Positions 9,501 through 16,761 of a stretch of DNA of 64,000 nucleotides are shown in pieces. Each line of letters begins with the position of its first letter. The stretch's first letter is position 1. Source of the stretch: Flavobacteriales bacterium. GTDB taxonomy: Bacteria; Bacteroidota; Bacteroidia; NS11-12g; UBA955. The notes beneath the pieces were generated by a model. That model ran no database searches, was not told the origin of the DNA, and saw only the letters and a program-made list of their open reading frames with translations. Where the stretch lies: assembly GCA_947496375.1 (NCBI GenBank), contig CANMCY010000008.1, positions 30,042 through 94,041 on the forward strand, in the 5' to 3' direction. The position numbers and the translations under genes are program-made.

Positions 9501-11532
9501 CACTGGCAGTGCTGATGGTTCTAACAACACCATCTTTTCCGGTGGGATACTGTCGAAGATTACCAATAATAGTGGAAATGAAATTGGGGATCAGATATTC
9601 CGCCCATTTTTGTTTGAAAATAAAGGATCTGTTGCGCCTACGCTAAAGTCCGGTTCATTTGTCTCTATTGCCGGCAATAAGGGGACACCAACGCGATTTT
9701 CCAACAACAACAATTCCAGTCCTGCTATTGCCTACTACAACGGCACATCCTGGGTAGATTTAATAGGAACCAGTGTTTCCAGTCAACTTGTGGCGACAGA
9801 CCAGGTGGGGCAAACAAGGTCAAATACAGCACCAACCAGAGGTGCGATTGAATCGGAATTGAGTAAAACACTCTACATTGTTAAGGTAAGTAGTTCCTCG
9901 GGAGGTAACGGAACCATTAACGGCGGTACCATTTATGGCGATGTATACGAATCAGGTACAACACTTACTTTAACAGCCGTTCCCAGCAATGGCTATTCTT
10001 TCACGAGATGGGACTATGTTTCAGGCGGTACCGGAACAGCATCTTCATCAAATCCATACTCATTTACAGTAACCGGGAATGTAACCTTAATTCCTGTTTT
10101 TACTGCACTTACTGCAGGTCAGTATACCCTTACATATGTTGGCAATGGTCACACCGGGGGCACTCAACCTGCCGGGGGGACTTATTCTACAGCCCAAACC
10201 ATAGCATCTGACGGTAGCATGGTCCGGGATGGTTATAAATTTACTGGATGGAATACCAATTCAAATGGCAGTGGTACATCATACTCAGTTGGTGTCACAT
10301 ATTCAACTGTTTCTAATTTAACATTGTATGCACAATGGACTGAGATTCTATGGAAAGGATCTTCGTCCACCGATTTTTCCACTGCATCAAACTGGAATAT
10401 AAATGATGTACCCATTAATAGTTCCTTTGCAATAGCACATGACGCGGTCAATGATTTAATATTATCAAGTAGTATATCAGTAAATTTTGTCAAATTCTAC
10501 AGTACAACTAAGGATATGATTCTAGGAAACAATACACTGACAGTCTCAACAATAAGTGGTTGTAGTGCAGATAGATATGTCAAAACCAACGGCACTGGTA
10601 GGTTAAAAATGAATGTGGCGAGTGGCGCAAGTACACTTTATCCGGTGGGAAATTCAGCTTATAACCCGGTTACTATCGCCAATAAAAACGCAACAGCGGA
10701 CGACTTTAGCGTTTTGGTGGTAGATGAGGTGTATGAAAACGGGTCCTCATCCGGCACTGTTATGACGCAGCCTCACGTAAAAAGAACCTGGAACATTAAT
10801 AAAACCAATTCCAATACCGGATCGGGTGTGGATTTTCTGTTTAACTGGAATTCAGGTGAAGTAACCGGCACCATTACAACGGCTAAACTCTTTCACTATG
10901 GAACCCGATGGGTAAAACAAACAGGAACTTCCTCATCCACTGCTACTTCATTTACTTATACCGGCTACACCGGCACATTCTCTCCGTTCGCCATAGGTGA
11001 TGATATTCAGGCGCTGCCCGTAACCCTGCTTTATTTTAAGTGTCATGCCAACGAAAACAAGGGTAATTTGCTTCGTTGGGCAACGGTTACAGAATTAAAC
11101 AGCAAACAATTTGAGGTTGAAAGAAGCACTGATGGCAAAACATACCATAACATTGGAACAGTTCCTGCCGCAGGTAATTCCCTAACCACAAAGACCTATG
11201 AATTCATTGACAAATCAATCCTTGGAAACATGGCTGCCTATCGTGTGAAGATGATGGATGAAGACGGAAGCTTCAAATACAGTGAACCTTGCGTGGTGCT
11301 AAATCATGAGACGGGCGCAGAGACCCTTATATATCCTAACCCAAGCCAAGGCAACTTCACGATAGAAACTGCAGAACCCGGTAATTTTAAGATTATCGAC
11401 GCCATCGGAAGGGTCGTTCTTCTGGGAGATATCAGTAAAAAAACCACAATCAACGGGTTGTTGCCAGGTGTGTATTTTATCACCATTCAAACAGAAGAGA
11501 AATACCATACCCAAAAGCTGATGGTGGAATAA
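6526..11532 (+). CDS. Giant T9SS-secreted protein with GLUG-like, beta-helix and InlB-type repeats
   Basis: 1668 residues with signal peptide (MYYKIKNSLKFVILMFLPISNAFGQ). Residues ~230-450 carry GLUG-like IGGLVGNVG repeats. Residues ~612-686 and ~1198-1273 are two Listeria-Bacteroides (InlB B-type) repeats, with YTITYNGN, GYVFSGWNT and VTLYAKW signatures. Residues ~690-1000 look like a right-handed parallel beta-helix (repeated NN/GG turns such as GGAIN). Residues ~1116-1195 form a divergent InlB-like repeat. A T9SS type A sorting domain ends the protein (IYPNPSQGNFTIE ... LPGVYFITI ... KLMVE). This points to an adhesin-like or polysaccharide-interacting surface protein; no catalytic motif is recognised. 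It ends at a strong terminator. Confidence 0.88.
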   Translation: MYYKIKNSLKFVILMFLPISNAFGQVLTLSTTGQTGTSGTNWSLSGNTITISGGNADINVSVVNGHLSGNSLTVSGASSITVSGAISWTTNQTLTLSTSGNITINNTITASGSAAGLNLYYGGSNDTTIPTGGTYYALVQRSRSKIQLSGLSPLLRIGSTTYTVYNSLSALSTAMASASGSTRAALGSNITLTQTYSNSVFDITFAGVFDGLGNIIDGLNIRNSGGASTKNNLGLFSQFQGATVRNLGITNIDIQTNSTAAGTTGSEYRIGGLVGNVGNSGLSSGYSSSAYTSTIEGVWSSGNISSANNNGTDNSTNGDRQKFYFAGGIVGSQNNGTMNLSKSYSTVNVSTAGSYTDNLAIGGLVGDVGINTLLPLSHTQATGTQLACTVSKSFTTGSLISGTYGFYYGTGGVIGVVFTAGCTFEDCYSWGSAVSNASFGGLVGYASTGGTFRRIYTTQSTAGSIPFPSNSYTSVTPTSPTSGTTLPSGFGNTVWSKATGERPILVDLETAPSPLYVKVTTGGSSSFGNLNIAYTIVDGSGTAVNLTSLGLSTPTGTPVFTITNLTPAGIYSDVSYITGLTWTGSNAALYTLKPFSTTTPASHTITCSGSCVTYTITYNGNSNTGGVAPSVTTFYGSKTVATKGTLVRYGYVFSGWNTASNGSGTNYAEGGTYSAAANVTLYAKWTKTAYQACTFTELTNAITASTDGDTINVNCDIIATAVTAISKNLVINGNGYTISVPVPGLDNLGIYSVSPSTFRVFTFSGSKTITINNLTIKGGSTSDGGAINISSTNVIKLNNCTVSNSLSSTGGGGIYNAGVLFLNNSYIRRNAANYGGGIINTGSAKAYVENSTMIENRSTISNGGGGAAECQSGSIMYFNNSTLSNNQSTEIGGAINCYMGTIYFINSTATGNVAFGNNNGGAIGNNNGNVYIVNSLFAHNYRRTTGSVTAPTGFVLDDVVAHSVQGNVRMYNSIHHASLPGGMGTTSNNVNYTGSADGSNNTIFSGGILSKITNNSGNEIGDQIFRPFLFENKGSVAPTLKSGSFVSIAGNKGTPTRFSNNNNSSPAIAYYNGTSWVDLIGTSVSSQLVATDQVGQTRSNTAPTRGAIESELSKTLYIVKVSSSSGGNGTINGGTIYGDVYESGTTLTLTAVPSNGYSFTRWDYVSGGTGTASSSNPYSFTVTGNVTLIPVFTALTAGQYTLTYVGNGHTGGTQPAGGTYSTAQTIASDGSMVRDGYKFTGWNTNSNGSGTSYSVGVTYSTVSNLTLYAQWTEILWKGSSSTDFSTASNWNINDVPINSSFAIAHDAVNDLILSSSISVNFVKFYSTTKDMILGNNTLTVSTISGCSADRYVKTNGTGRLKMNVASGASTLYPVGNSAYNPVTIANKNATADDFSVLVVDEVYENGSSSGTVMTQPHVKRTWNINKTNSNTGSGVDFLFNWNSGEVTGTITTAKLFHYGTRWVKQTGTSSSTATSFTYTGYTGTFSPFAIGDDIQALPVTLLYFKCHANENKGNLLRWATVTELNSKQFEVERSTDGKTYHNIGTVPAAGNSLTTKTYEFIDKSILGNMAAYRVKMMDEDGSFKYSEPCVVLNHETGAETLIYPNPSQGNFTIETAEPGNFKIIDAIGRVVLLGDISKKTTINGLLPGVYFITIQTEEKYHTQKLMVE

Positions 11533-11618
11533 ACCAGGGTATAAAATCGCTTGTTACACCCTTAAAAAACGAAGGGTTTATAATTGTAAACATATAAAAA
11601 TCTTTGTATTAACCTATA

Positions 11619-11651
11619 AAAAAGCACCCTAAATCATTTAGGGTGCTTTTT
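11619..11651 (+). terminator. Strong intrinsic terminator after the giant secreted protein
   Basis: Perfect 15-bp stem (AAAAAGCACCCTAAA and its complement) with a TCA loop and T-rich tail, 86 bases after the stop codon. Confidence 0.88.
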
Positions 11652-11776
11652 GTTTTTCAGAAATTTGGCAACTTTTTAAAAGCTGTAAACAAAACAGCAT
11701 TTCCTTTGGCGGGTGGGTGAATCAAGCAGCCCCCGACCGCGGAGGGGTCTCATAAACGGGCAATGGAAAGTCTAAA

Positions 11777-12219
11777 CGTATCTTAGCATTGGGATTTAAC
11801 AGCGGTGATCCAAATGTCTTACGGAGGGTCCTCAAGCAAAATAGTCCCGGCTCGCTGCGATAGGCGGTGATTTTGATTGCTGGATTACCTTCGGTGATCC
11901 AAAATGTCTTACGGAGGGGCTACAAACAAAATAGTCCCGGCTCACTGCGATCGACGGTGATTTTGATTGCGGGATTACCTTCGGTGATCCAAAATGTCTT
12001 ACGGAGGGGCTACAAACAAAATAGTCCCGGCTCACTGCAATCGGCGGTGATTTTGATTGCTGGATTACCTTCGGTGATCTAAAATGTCTTACGGAGGGGC
12101 CTCAAACAAAATAGTCCCGGCTCACTGCGATCGGCGGTGATTTTGATTGCTGGATTACCTTCGGTGATCCAAAATGTCTTACGGAGGGGCTACAAACAAA
12201 ATAGTCCCGGCTCACTGCG
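11777..12219. repeat. 90-bp tandem repeat array (four good copies plus a degenerate first copy)
   Basis: Units start at 11865, 11955, 12045 and 12135, exactly 90 bases apart and differing at only a few bases; the last lacks its final few bases. A diverged copy occupies about 11777-11864. Each unit contains a hairpin (TGGATTACC-TTC-GGTGATCCA), the block CTTACGGAGGGG, and an ACAAACAAAATAGTCCCG block. That last block is also found, inverted, at the 3' end of the neighbouring tRNA-Leu. Reading frames run through the array on both strands only because 90 is a multiple of three; no start or ribosome-binding context supports coding. The rest of 11652-11776 shows nothing recognisable. Confidence 0.9.
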
Positions 12220-12314
12220 TTCACCCGGGATTTTTTTGTACCGCAACCTTGAAGAGTACTTCAGTTGCGGCCAAAAAAAAATCCCGCACTCTCGTGCGGG
12301 ACTATTTTGTTTGT
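12192..12314. repeat. Nested inverted repeat between the tandem array and tRNA-Leu
   Basis: An 18-bp perfect inverted repeat (12192-12209 with 12297-12314) encloses a second pair (CGGGATTTTTTT against the A-run plus TCCCG) and an inner pair CCGCAAC/GTTGCGG around 12241-12270. The left arm is part of the last 90-bp unit; the right arm ends exactly on the tRNA discriminator base. It includes the tRNA terminator. Confidence 0.7.
12273..12301 (-). terminator. Intrinsic terminator of the tRNA-Leu operon
   Basis: On the minus strand an 8-bp stem TCCCGCAC-GAGA-GTGCGGGA is followed by nine T residues, starting about 13 bases after the 3' end of tRNA-Leu(GAG). Confidence 0.85.
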
Positions 12315-12397
12315 GCCCAAGACTGGATTCGAACCAGCACGCCGTTTCCAGCGCTACCACCTCAAGGTAGTGCGTCTACCAATTTCGCCACCTGGGC
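12314..12397 (-). tRNA. tRNA-Leu (anticodon GAG)
   Basis: 84-nt class II tRNA read on the minus strand. The acceptor stem GCCCAGG pairs with CTTGGGC, with discriminator A. The D-arm contains GGCGAAATTGGTAGACGC. The anticodon stem CTACC/GGTAG encloses TTGAGGT, giving anticodon GAG (reads CUC/CUU). There is a long variable arm, and TTCGAAT marks the T-arm. CCA is not encoded. It is the second gene of a two-tRNA unit. Confidence 0.95.
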
Positions 12398-12413
12398 AGT
12401 TGAAAGAAATTAG

Positions 12414-12495
12414 TGCCCAGAACAGGACTCGAACCTGCACACCTCGCGGCGCCGCCACCTGAAGACGGTGCGTCTACCAATTTCGCCATCTGGGC
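12414..12495 (-). tRNA. tRNA-Leu (anticodon CAG)
   Basis: 82-nt class II tRNA on the minus strand, starting GCCCAGA and ending TCTGGGCA. The anticodon stem CCGTC/GGCGG encloses TTCAGGT, giving anticodon CAG (reads CUG). The D-arm is identical to that of the neighbouring tRNA-Leu(GAG), and GGTTCGAGTCC forms the T-arm. It lies 16 bases upstream of that tRNA in the direction of transcription, so both probably come from one precursor. No encoded CCA. Confidence 0.95.
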
Positions 12496-12553
12496 ATTCA
12501 CTGCCATTTTACATGGCAAAAATTTCTTTCAACAAGATTTTAGAACGGGGGTG

Positions 12554-12584
12554 CAAATATAGTGAATTTGAATGATTTTTCAAA
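12554..12584 (-). promoter_or_regulatory. Promoter of the tRNA-Leu operon
   Basis: On the minus strand TTTG (12584-12581), a 19-base spacer and TATATTTG (12561-12554) match the Bacteroidota -33/-7 consensus exactly. It lies 58 bases upstream of the first tRNA. Confidence 0.85.
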
Positions 12585-12598
12585 GAGAATTCGGAGGT

Positions 12599-13288
12599 TT
12601 ACCTGCGTTTACCCGCCTTCACCCATTTCCAAATCCCAAACAACACAACCGGCAGGATGGCAGCCCCCCAAAAGGCCAGCTGCTCCGTGCGCAAATGAAT
12701 GGGAATATGCAAGAAAAGCGCCACCAGCGCACCACTCACCGCACCACCAAGGTGCCCTTCGTGTGAAATGTTTGCCGCACCTGCCTTCGGTAGCTGAGAT
12801 AAAACCATGGAAACCCAGCATATAATAATGGCAAATAACCAACCGGGTATCCCTACAGGAATAAAAAACAGGTATAAACTCACTTCAGGCAGCATCCACA
12901 CAAACGCAAAAATCACCCCAAATAAACCACCGGATGCCCCGAGTGCACTATAATTCAGGTTATTGCGGTGGGTAACCATCGTGAAGAGGTTTCCGCCAAT
13001 GATAGACAAAAGGTAAATAGCCGCAAACCCCAGTTTACCATACAGCATTTCTACCGTAGGGCCGAAGTAATACAGCGTGAGCATATTAAATAATAAATGG
13101 ACAAAACTGTAATGCGCAAAACCGGAAGCAATCAGCCGGTCATACTCTCTGTTGCGCGCCACCGCACGATACAGAAACAGCATTCGCTCCAGTAAAGCGT
13201 GATTGCTTTGCAGTATCAGCCAGATAATGACATTGGCCACGATAATGCCCGTTGTCAATCCGGGTTGTATTCCCAACGGTAGGTTCAC
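12599..13288 (-). CDS. Rhomboid family intramembrane serine protease
   Basis: 229 residues, about six TM helices. The catalytic serine lies in GASGG (Ser119) and the catalytic histidine in SHEGHLGG (His179), both in TM helices as in GlpG-type rhomboids. HLLFNMLTLYYFG, a conserved N-terminal helix motif, is present. It cleaves TM substrates in the inner membrane; the substrate is unknown. The start is GTG at 13288, overlapping the stop of the upstream GIN-domain gene (GTGA), so the two are likely translationally coupled. Confidence 0.92.
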   Translation of the reverse strand: MNLPLGIQPGLTTGIIVANVIIWLILQSNHALLERMLFLYRAVARNREYDRLIASGFAHYSFVHLLFNMLTLYYFGPTVEMLYGKLGFAAIYLLSIIGGNLFTMVTHRNNLNYSALGASGGLFGVIFAFVWMLPEVSLYLFFIPVGIPGWLFAIIICWVSMVLSQLPKAGAANISHEGHLGGAVSGALVALFLHIPIHLRTEQLAFWGAAILPVVLFGIWKWVKAGKRR

Positions 13289-14019
13289 TGTTTAATGACC
13301 CTCCCTGTGCCGAGCTCTTTGATATCAAGTTTTACCAACGGGTTTTGGTAATAGATAATATTTCCACTGCCATAAACCGTTGCAGCCAGTATGTTTTTGG
13401 GATTGACCCTGATATCCCGGGCAGCATAATGGTAAATATAGGCATCATCCGACCGAAGATGCCGTGCATCAAAACTGCTTCCGTTTTCACAGCCCCAGGC
13501 AAATATTGTACCTTGCCCGGCAAGGTCAACATGCCCTGAATTGTTGCCATTCCCGTACAAATTGCCACAGAACAACAGTAATTTCTGGTTTTCTACACTG
13601 TTCATATTGATGTTTACCTGGTCTGTATAGACCGTATCCAAAAAAATAACCGATGCCGCCCCCTGAATATCGAGTGCATTGATTTTATGAATATTCATCG
13701 TGCAAATGGGCTGCACATTAAAACTCCTTACCCAGTTGAAATTGTTCTTATCCGTGATTACGCAATAATCCTCCTGCCAGTCCAATTTGATTTTATCAAT
13801 CACATTGCTGCCATACCGAATCAATACCTGCTCAGGTTTCGTTTTGTCTGACTGAATGTAAACCTTGAATTTTTGGCCTACCCTCAGCTTTGTACAAGGC
13901 CTGCTGATTAGCAGGGTAGTGCTGTCTTCCGTTCCATAAGATGTTAAAAAATCCGGACCATTTTGACAGTTTTGCAGTGTCAGGGAAATAAAAAAAGATA
14001 AAATGATAAAGCGGCCCAA
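13285..14019 (-). CDS. GIN-domain (DUF2807-like) putative lipoprotein
   Basis: About 244 residues from a TTG start at 14019; longer in-frame starts would run into the divergent TPR gene. The N-terminus is hydrophobic (RFIILSFFISLTLQNC), with a Cys that could be lipidated, although LQNC is a poor lipobox. Residues after ~110 form a beta-rich repeat region (ALDIQGAASV, GNLYGNGNNSGHVDL, VYGSGNIIYYQNP). This is typical of Bacteroidota head-GIN putative adhesin domains, probably at the outer membrane. Function unknown. Its stop overlaps the rhomboid start. Confidence 0.7.
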   Translation of the reverse strand: MGRFIILSFFISLTLQNCQNGPDFLTSYGTEDSTTLLISRPCTKLRVGQKFKVYIQSDKTKPEQVLIRYGSNVIDKIKLDWQEDYCVITDKNNFNWVRSFNVQPICTMNIHKINALDIQGAASVIFLDTVYTDQVNINMNSVENQKLLLFCGNLYGNGNNSGHVDLAGQGTIFAWGCENGSSFDARHLRSDDAYIYHYAARDIRVNPKNILAATVYGSGNIIYYQNPLVKLDIKELGTGRVIKQ

Positions 14020-14068
14020 CTTTTGAAGTTTACTTTGCAGTACAAAATTGCTAAAGGTGAGGCATATA

Positions 14069-14686
14069 ATGAACAGATTCTTAAAATTAATTGTCGTGAT
14101 GCTGTGTTTGCTGCCGATGGCAATCACCGCGCAGGATGATGATGAGTCGCTCAGCGATCTGGCCCAGGCCCGGGAAGCGATGCGCAAAAAAGAATTTCTG
14201 AAGGCGGAACACATCTGCCTGCGTATGCTTGCGCAACATCCTACGGATAATGATATTCGGCATTTGCTTTCACATGCACTTGTTTTTCAATCGCGTTTTA
14301 CGGAAGCCGACAGTTTGCTGAAAAAAGTGCTGGAATCCGACACCAATTTAGCCGGAACATACTGGTACATGGGCTTGAGTGCAGAAAGACAGAATAAAAA
14401 TCTGACAGCCGTTTATCATTTTAAAAAGTACCTGGCAAAAACGGCAAATCCCTTAAATATCAACGTCAGCGCCTGGCTGCATGCGGCTTCGGGTTACAGA
14501 CGTATGATGCGCAGTGAGGGAATCACCACCGCTCAGTTTGACGAAATGGTGTATTTGTATAACCATTATCTGGAAGCCATGCCTACGGAAGTATATGCCG
14601 AGGCAGTAAGGGATTTTTTAGAGCGTGTTAAATCCAGAAAACCGGCCCCCGGACAAAAACTCGTTTGGGACGAAACCTCGGAATAG
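14069..14686 (+). CDS. Exported TPR-repeat protein
   Basis: 205 residues from the ATG at 14069; an upstream in-frame TTG at 14048 gives a worse signal peptide. The signal peptide MNRFLKLIVVMLCLLPMAITAQ ends at a good cleavage site. The mature part is helical, with TPR-like units (AREAMRKKEFLKAEHICLRM, ALVFQSRFTEADSLLKKVLE, YMGLSAERQNKNLTAVYHFK). It probably acts as a periplasmic scaffold; no partner can be named. Its stop is 25 bases before the next gene. Confidence 0.75.
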   Translation: MNRFLKLIVVMLCLLPMAITAQDDDESLSDLAQAREAMRKKEFLKAEHICLRMLAQHPTDNDIRHLLSHALVFQSRFTEADSLLKKVLESDTNLAGTYWYMGLSAERQNKNLTAVYHFKKYLAKTANPLNINVSAWLHAASGYRRMMRSEGITTAQFDEMVYLYNHYLEAMPTEVYAEAVRDFLERVKSRKPAPGQKLVWDETSE

Positions 14687-14698
14687 CCGCAGTAATAG

Positions 14699-14706
14699 TA
14701 ACTTTG
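14699..14706 (+). promoter_or_regulatory. -7 box TAACTTTG of the HD-domain gene
   Basis: Exact TAnnTTTG match ending 5 bases before the ATG at 14712, so the message may be leaderless or nearly so. It supports the ATG at 14712 over the upstream start at 14625. Confidence 0.6.
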
Positions 14707-14711
14707 TGCCA

Positions 14712-15938
14712 ATGCAGCCGCTGAACAAGAATAAAATCATCAACGACCCAGTATATGGATTTTTGACCGTGCCGTCCGAGTTGGTGCATGACGTAATTCA
14801 GCATCCGTATTTTCAACGTTTGCGTCGCATACGGCAGCTGGGCCTCAGCGAAGTAGTTTATCCCGGTGCCACTCATACCCGTTTTCATCATGCCCTTGGC
14901 GCATTGAACCTGATGGTACGCACCATAGAAACCCTAAGGTCCAAAGGTGTGGAGATTACGGATGAGGAAGCAGAAGCCGCATGGTTGGGCATCCTGCTGC
15001 ACGATGTGGGACACGGGCCTTTCAGCCATACCCTGGAGCATACCCTGATTGAGGGGGTGAGCCATGAATATATTTCAACCTTGATTATGCAGCGGCTGAA
15101 TAAACAGTTTCAGGGGAAACTGGATCTTACCATCCGCATTTTCAAAGGGGATTATCCCCAAAAGCCATTTTTATCGCAACTGATATCAGGACAGTTGGAT
15201 ATGGACCGCCTGGATTATCTGCAGCGCGACAGCTTCTACTCAGGCGTGAGTGAAGGGGTTGTGGGAGGCGACCGGATTATTAATATGCTGAACGTGAAAG
15301 ACGGCAACCTGGTGGTAGAAGAAAAAGGCATTTATTCGGTTGAAAAATTCATCGTAGCACGCCGTCTCATGTACTGGCAGGTTTACCTGCACAAAACTGC
15401 GGTTGCAGCAGATGAACTGCTTATTTCTATTCTGCAAAGAGCGCGTCACATGGCGGCCAATATGGCATCCCTCGGCAGTTATCACCCCCTGATTCATTTT
15501 TTGGGTAATACTATTTCAGCAGACCGATTTGATGAAGAATCCCTGGATTTGTTTGTGCTGCTCGATGACCATGATATCATGACCGCGGTAAAGGCATGGC
15601 AATTTCATGACGACCGGGTATTGGCAACCCTATCTCAGGCAATGCTGAAAAGGAATTTGCCAAAAATAATCATCCAGGATAAGCCCGTTTCAGCCGAACT
15701 AAAAGAGGAATGTCTGAAAAAGACCCGTCTGCGTTTTGATTTCATGCTGCCTGATGAATCCGGTTATTTTGTGCGCACCGGATTGCTGGAAAACTTGGCA
15801 TACAAGCCCCAGAAAGGGGGTATTCATATCCTGAAAAAGGACGGAACCGTGTGCGATGCTGCAGAGGCCTCCGACAACCATAACCTGCATTCCCTGAGTG
15901 AAGCAGTTACCAAACATTTTATCACATTCTGGCCCTGA
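14712..15938 (+). CDS. HD domain phosphohydrolase (SAMHD1/dGTPase-like)
   Basis: 408 residues. Metal-binding HD motifs are clear: HTRFHHALG (first His), LHDVGHGPFSHTLEH (His-Asp pair and following His), and a later Asp in SGQLDMDRLDYLQRD. This order is typical of the HD superfamily related to dNTP triphosphohydrolases and SAMHD1. The substrate is probably a nucleotide, but this is not shown by the sequence. Its stop overlaps the rsmA start by one base (TGATG), so the two are co-translated. Confidence 0.88.
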   Translation: MQPLNKNKIINDPVYGFLTVPSELVHDVIQHPYFQRLRRIRQLGLSEVVYPGATHTRFHHALGALNLMVRTIETLRSKGVEITDEEAEAAWLGILLHDVGHGPFSHTLEHTLIEGVSHEYISTLIMQRLNKQFQGKLDLTIRIFKGDYPQKPFLSQLISGQLDMDRLDYLQRDSFYSGVSEGVVGGDRIINMLNVKDGNLVVEEKGIYSVEKFIVARRLMYWQVYLHKTAVAADELLISILQRARHMAANMASLGSYHPLIHFLGNTISADRFDEESLDLFVLLDDHDIMTAVKAWQFHDDRVLATLSQAMLKRNLPKIIIQDKPVSAELKEECLKKTRLRFDFMLPDESGYFVRTGLLENLAYKPQKGGIHILKKDGTVCDAAEASDNHNLHSLSEAVTKHFITFWP

Positions 15939-16723
15939 TGCAAAAGGTGGCTCCCAAAAAACAGCTGGGACAGCATTTTCTTACAGATCCCGCGATTGCC
16001 TTGAGGATTGCCACGTCAATACCCCAGGGACAATGGAACCGTGTGGTGGAGGTGGGCCCGGGAATGGGTATTCTCACCAGACCTTTGCTGGAAACCCATG
16101 GTGCAGCCCTGCATTGTGTGGAGATAGATAAAGAAAGTGTAGAATGGCTGAGACTTCAGGGGTGGGCCAAAGAATTGCACATTATTCAGGGTGATTTTTT
16201 GGCCGTTCCGGAAGATGTACTATTTGGAGATGGTAATGTGGCGGTCATCGGCAATTATCCCTATAATATCTCCACCCAGATTGCCTTTCGGGTGCTGGAA
16301 GCCCGAAACCCCGTAAAGTTTTTCGGCGGGATGTTTCAGCGTGAAGTGGCAAGACGATTTTGCGCCGATCATGGCAACAAAGAGTACGGTGTAACCAGCG
16401 TGCTGCTGCAGGCATTCTATGATTGCAAATACCTGTTTACTGTAAATGAAGGCAGTTTTAACCCGCCACCTGCCGTAAAAAGCGGTGTGATGGCCTGTGT
16501 GCGGAAGGAACTGCCACCCGACTGCACCTATAAAAGTCTTGCGCTGGTAGTGAAAACCGCCTTTAATCAGCGAAGAAAAACCTTGTCCAACGCACTAAAA
16601 CCGCTCACCTCGTCCAAACCTTCTTTTGTGTTGCCCGATGAACTAAAAGGAAAGAGGGCAGAACAGCTACCGGTAGAGACTTTTATCATGCTTGCGGCAC
16701 GGTGGGATTCACCTGACTTATAA
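15938..16723 (+). CDS. rsmA: 16S rRNA (adenine-1518/1519) dimethyltransferase RsmA/KsgA
   Basis: Dimethylates two adjacent adenosines near the 3' end of 16S rRNA during 30S maturation. 261 residues, normal length. KKQLGQHFLTDPAIA opens the protein; the SAM-binding motif VEVGPGMGILT and the catalytic motif IV GNYPYNIST (N-Y-P-Y variant of NLPY) are present. FNQRRKTLSNALK is the family's C-terminal signature. It overlaps the HD gene by one base. Confidence 0.95.
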   Translation: MQKVAPKKQLGQHFLTDPAIALRIATSIPQGQWNRVVEVGPGMGILTRPLLETHGAALHCVEIDKESVEWLRLQGWAKELHIIQGDFLAVPEDVLFGDGNVAVIGNYPYNISTQIAFRVLEARNPVKFFGGMFQREVARRFCADHGNKEYGVTSVLLQAFYDCKYLFTVNEGSFNPPPAVKSGVMACVRKELPPDCTYKSLALVVKTAFNQRRKTLSNALKPLTSSKPSFVLPDELKGKRAEQLPVETFIMLAARWDSPDL

Positions 16724-16732
16724 TTTCGGCCG

Positions 16733-16740
16733 TATTTTTG
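16733..16740 (+). promoter_or_regulatory. -7 box TATTTTTG upstream of the VWA gene
   Basis: Exact TAnnTTTG match 21 bases before the ATG at 16762. It makes the in-frame TTG at 16738 an unlikely start because that codon lies inside the box. Confidence 0.6.
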
Positions 16741-16761
16741 CCGTTATTGTTCATAAATACC

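Noticed and set aside
11777..12219. CRISPR array
   Set aside because: The repeat unit is 90 bases with no unique spacers, and no cas genes are in the window.
11832..12370. Reading frames of 65-80 codons on both strands through the 90-bp repeats and tRNA terminators
   Set aside because: They exist because the unit length is divisible by three; both strands are open, there is no ribosome-binding or promoter context, and part of the frames covers tRNA genes.
12562..12825. Pro-rich 87-codon frame on the plus strand
   Set aside because: Antisense to the rhomboid protease, whose catalytic residues are intact.
14020..14214. N-terminal extension of the GIN-domain protein
   Set aside because: It would overlap the signal-peptide region of the divergent TPR gene and gives an Arg/Ser-rich start without export signal.
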